64,000 nt of DNA from NCBI RefSeq assembly GCF_000332295.1, contig NZ_KB235930.1, positions 552,001 through 616,000 on the forward strand, given 5' to 3'. How positions within the stretch are numbered: position 1 is the first letter of the stretch; every line of letters begins with the position of its first letter. Shown piece by piece: positions 62,332 through 64,000 of this stretch. Made by a program: the position numbers and the translations under genes. Under the pieces are notes generated by a model. The model saw only the letters and a list, made by a program, of their open reading frames with translations. It ran no database searches and was not told where the DNA came from. Source of the DNA: Fortiea contorta PCC 7126. GTDB taxonomy: Bacteria > Cyanobacteriota > Cyanobacteriia > Cyanobacteriales > Nostocaceae.

Positions 62332-64000
62332 ATGAAACGCATCGTCTTGATTGCTGGGTTTGAATCATTCAACACTGAATTGTACAGGAAAGCAGCTTTT
62401 TTGGCTAATTCTCGCTGTCCTGAGTTGGATATTCGGGTATTTAGCGATCGCAATATTACCACCACGCCCCAGGAAGTAGCTGCAGCACTCGAAAGTGCTG
62501 ACGTATTTTTCGGCAGCTTACTATTTGATTATGACCAAGTTTTGTGGCTGCGCGATCGCATCACTCAAATTCCCATCCGTCTCGTATTTGAGTCAGCCCT
62601 AGAACTGATGAGTTTAACCAAACTAGGCAACTTTGCTATCGGCGACAAGCCTAAAGGAATGCCCAAACCAGTTAAATTCATTCTAGACAAATTCAGCAAC
62701 GGACGAGAAGAAGACAAACTCGCTGGCTATATCAGCTTCTTAAAAATCGGCCCGAAACTATTGAAATACATACCAGTGCAAAAAGTGCAAGACTTACGCA
62801 ACTGGTTAATTATCTATGGTTACTGGAATGCTGGCGGCCCTGAAAACGTCGCCTCATTATTCTGGACATTAGCAGAAAAATACTTAGATTTAAAAGTCGG
62901 TGATATTCCCCAACCAATCGAAACCCCCAACATGGGTTTACTTCATCCCGACTACCCAGGATTTTTTGAGTCACCCCGTCAATATCAGCAATGGTATCAA
63001 AAAAGAATAGCGACACAAAAAGATGAAAATTCGTCCCATCCTCCAGTAGTCGGAATCTTGCTATATCGCAAACATGTCATCACCAAGCAACCATACATCC
63101 CTCAACTGATTAAGCGTTTTGAACAAGCAGGGCTGATTCCCGTACCCATCTTTATCAACGGTGTCGAAGGACACGTAGCCGTGAGAGATTGGATGACAAC
63201 TGACTACGAAACTCAACAACGGCAACAAGGTAACATTGAAACCCCCTCACTTTCCACTGAAGCCGTCAAAGTTGACGCAATTATCTCCACAATCGGCTTT
63301 CCCCTTGTCGGGGGCCCCGCTGGTTCCATGGAAGCAGGACGCCAAGTAGAAGTAGCCAAGCGTATCCTCACTGCCAAAAATGTACCTTACTTCGTCGCCG
63401 CCCCACTGCTAATCCAAGATATCCACTCCTGGACACGCCAAGGTATCGGCGGCTTGCAAAGTGTCGTCTTGTATGCATTACCAGAATTAGACGGCGCTAT
63501 TGATACCGTTCCCCTTGGTGGCTTAGTAGGTGAAAATATTTACATAATTCCCGAACGGGTAGAGCGATTAATTGGTAGAGTCAAAAGCTGGGTAGCTTTA
63601 CGACAAAAACCGCTATCCCAACGTAAAATCGCCATCATTTTGTATGGTTTTCCTCCCGGTTACGGCGCCGTGGGTACAGCCGCTCTATTAAATGTTCCCC
63701 GTAGTCTCCTCAAGTTTCTCCACGCACTACAAGCCCAAGGATACACAGTAGGCGATTTACCTGAAGATGGCGAAGAGTTAATTAGTTGGGTAAAAGTAGC
63801 AGACGAATCTTATCCAATCAATGTAGAAACGGAAAATTTCCCATCTCCACACACAAAAAATACTGTTAATACCAAAACTTTAGAAAAATGGCTGGGATAT
63901 CTCCGCACTTCTCGCATCGAAAAACAATGGAAATCTTTAACTGGGAGCGGAATCAAAACCTACGGTGATGAGTTACAAATTGGTGGTCTGCAATTAGGAA
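62332..64000 (+). CDS. magnesium chelatase subunit H-type protein (partial)
   Basis: The ATG at 62332 opens a frame that runs past the right edge, 556 codons visible. The start (MKRIVLIAGFESFNTELYRK) and the later blocks GDKPKGMPKPVKFILDKF, NWLIIYGYWNAGGPENVASL and YPGFFESPRQYQQWY fit the ChlH/BchH/CobN family. The N-terminus differs from the main cyanobacterial ChlH, which begins with a longer leader. It is therefore probably the second ChlH-like paralogue that many cyanobacteria carry. ChlH binds protoporphyrin IX during Mg insertion. The metal specificity cannot be fixed from this fragment. Confidence 0.85.
   Translation, partial: MKRIVLIAGFESFNTELYRKAAFLANSRCPELDIRVFSDRNITTTPQEVAAALESADVFFGSLLFDYDQVLWLRDRITQIPIRLVFESALELMSLTKLGNFAIGDKPKGMPKPVKFILDKFSNGREEDKLAGYISFLKIGPKLLKYIPVQKVQDLRNWLIIYGYWNAGGPENVASLFWTLAEKYLDLKVGDIPQPIETPNMGLLHPDYPGFFESPRQYQQWYQKRIATQKDENSSHPPVVGILLYRKHVITKQPYIPQLIKRFEQAGLIPVPIFINGVEGHVAVRDWMTTDYETQQRQQGNIETPSLSTEAVKVDAIISTIGFPLVGGPAGSMEAGRQVEVAKRILTAKNVPYFVAAPLLIQDIHSWTRQGIGGLQSVVLYALPELDGAIDTVPLGGLVGENIYIIPERVERLIGRVKSWVALRQKPLSQRKIAIILYGFPPGYGAVGTAALLNVPRSLLKFLHALQAQGYTVGDLPEDGEELISWVKVADESYPINVETENFPSPHTKNTVNTKTLEKWLGYLRTSRIEKQWKSLTGSGIKTYGDELQIGGLQLG

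Overview
The window is chromosomal DNA from a filamentous, probably Nostocales-type, cyanobacterium. Photosystem II PsbU, Mg-protoporphyrin IX methyltransferase (ChlM/BchM), a Mg-chelatase H-type subunit and an NdhK paralogue place it in the cyanobacteria. HIP1-type GCGATCGC octamers are abundant, 7-bp short tandem repeats lie between genes, and large multidomain sensory and STAND proteins are present. Gene density is normal and most loci are single genes or pairs; no ribosomal, phage or large mobile block was seen.

Layout. 0.4-10 kb: a small membrane protein, nadB, psbU, a DUF3120 membrane protein, uppP, a cyanobacterial radical SAM/PDZ/DUF512 protein and a secreted GHL10-type glycoside hydrolase. 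9.8-10.6 kb: a repeat-rich gap with a hairpin-rich MITE-like element and a 203-bp heptamer array. 10.6-17.5 kb: a same-strand signalling/STAND block made of a CBS-PAS-GAF-PAS-PAS-LOV histidine kinase, a REC-EAL regulator with an altered EAL site, and an HTH-NACHT protein. 17.6-23 kb: a PQQ-type sugar dehydrogenase lipoprotein, a cupin, a TPR protein, two peptidoglycan-active proteins without signal peptides and a 50-aa protein. 23-35 kb: an LCP-family cell-wall ligase, an AI-2E-type exporter, a serpin, two subtilisins (one with Glu at the catalytic Asp position), tadA and an acyltransferase. 35-39 kb: bolA-grxD, a slipin with N-terminal repeats and a YdeI-like protein. 39.4-40.1 kb: a tightly spaced tRNA pair (one normal tRNA-Asn, one with a shrunken anticodon loop) and a ten-unit 21-bp repeat just upstream of chlM. 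40-50 kb: chlM, an ABC exporter, a sucrase/ferredoxin-like protein, a ROK kinase, two divergent toxin-antitoxin pairs (PrlF-YhaV and a VapBC-like pair) and proB. 50-57.5 kb: a YqeG phosphatase, a DUF3727 protein, a coupled GNAT-ruvX pair and a 1191-aa NB-ARC protein with 14 WD40 repeats. 57.5-64 kb: a solitary NdhK paralogue, a LURP-one-like protein, two more signal-less peptidoglycan hydrolases (M15 peptidase and amidase_3), and the 5' part of a chlH-type gene that runs off the window.

The most interesting material is the LOV kinase/EAL/NACHT block, the four leaderless cell-wall enzymes at two loci, the tRNA-array relic, and several dispersed repeat families whose structure (heptamers with a fixed tail; shared arms with different cores) is visible across the window. 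Everything here is read by eye; family names rest on recognised motifs, not on searches.
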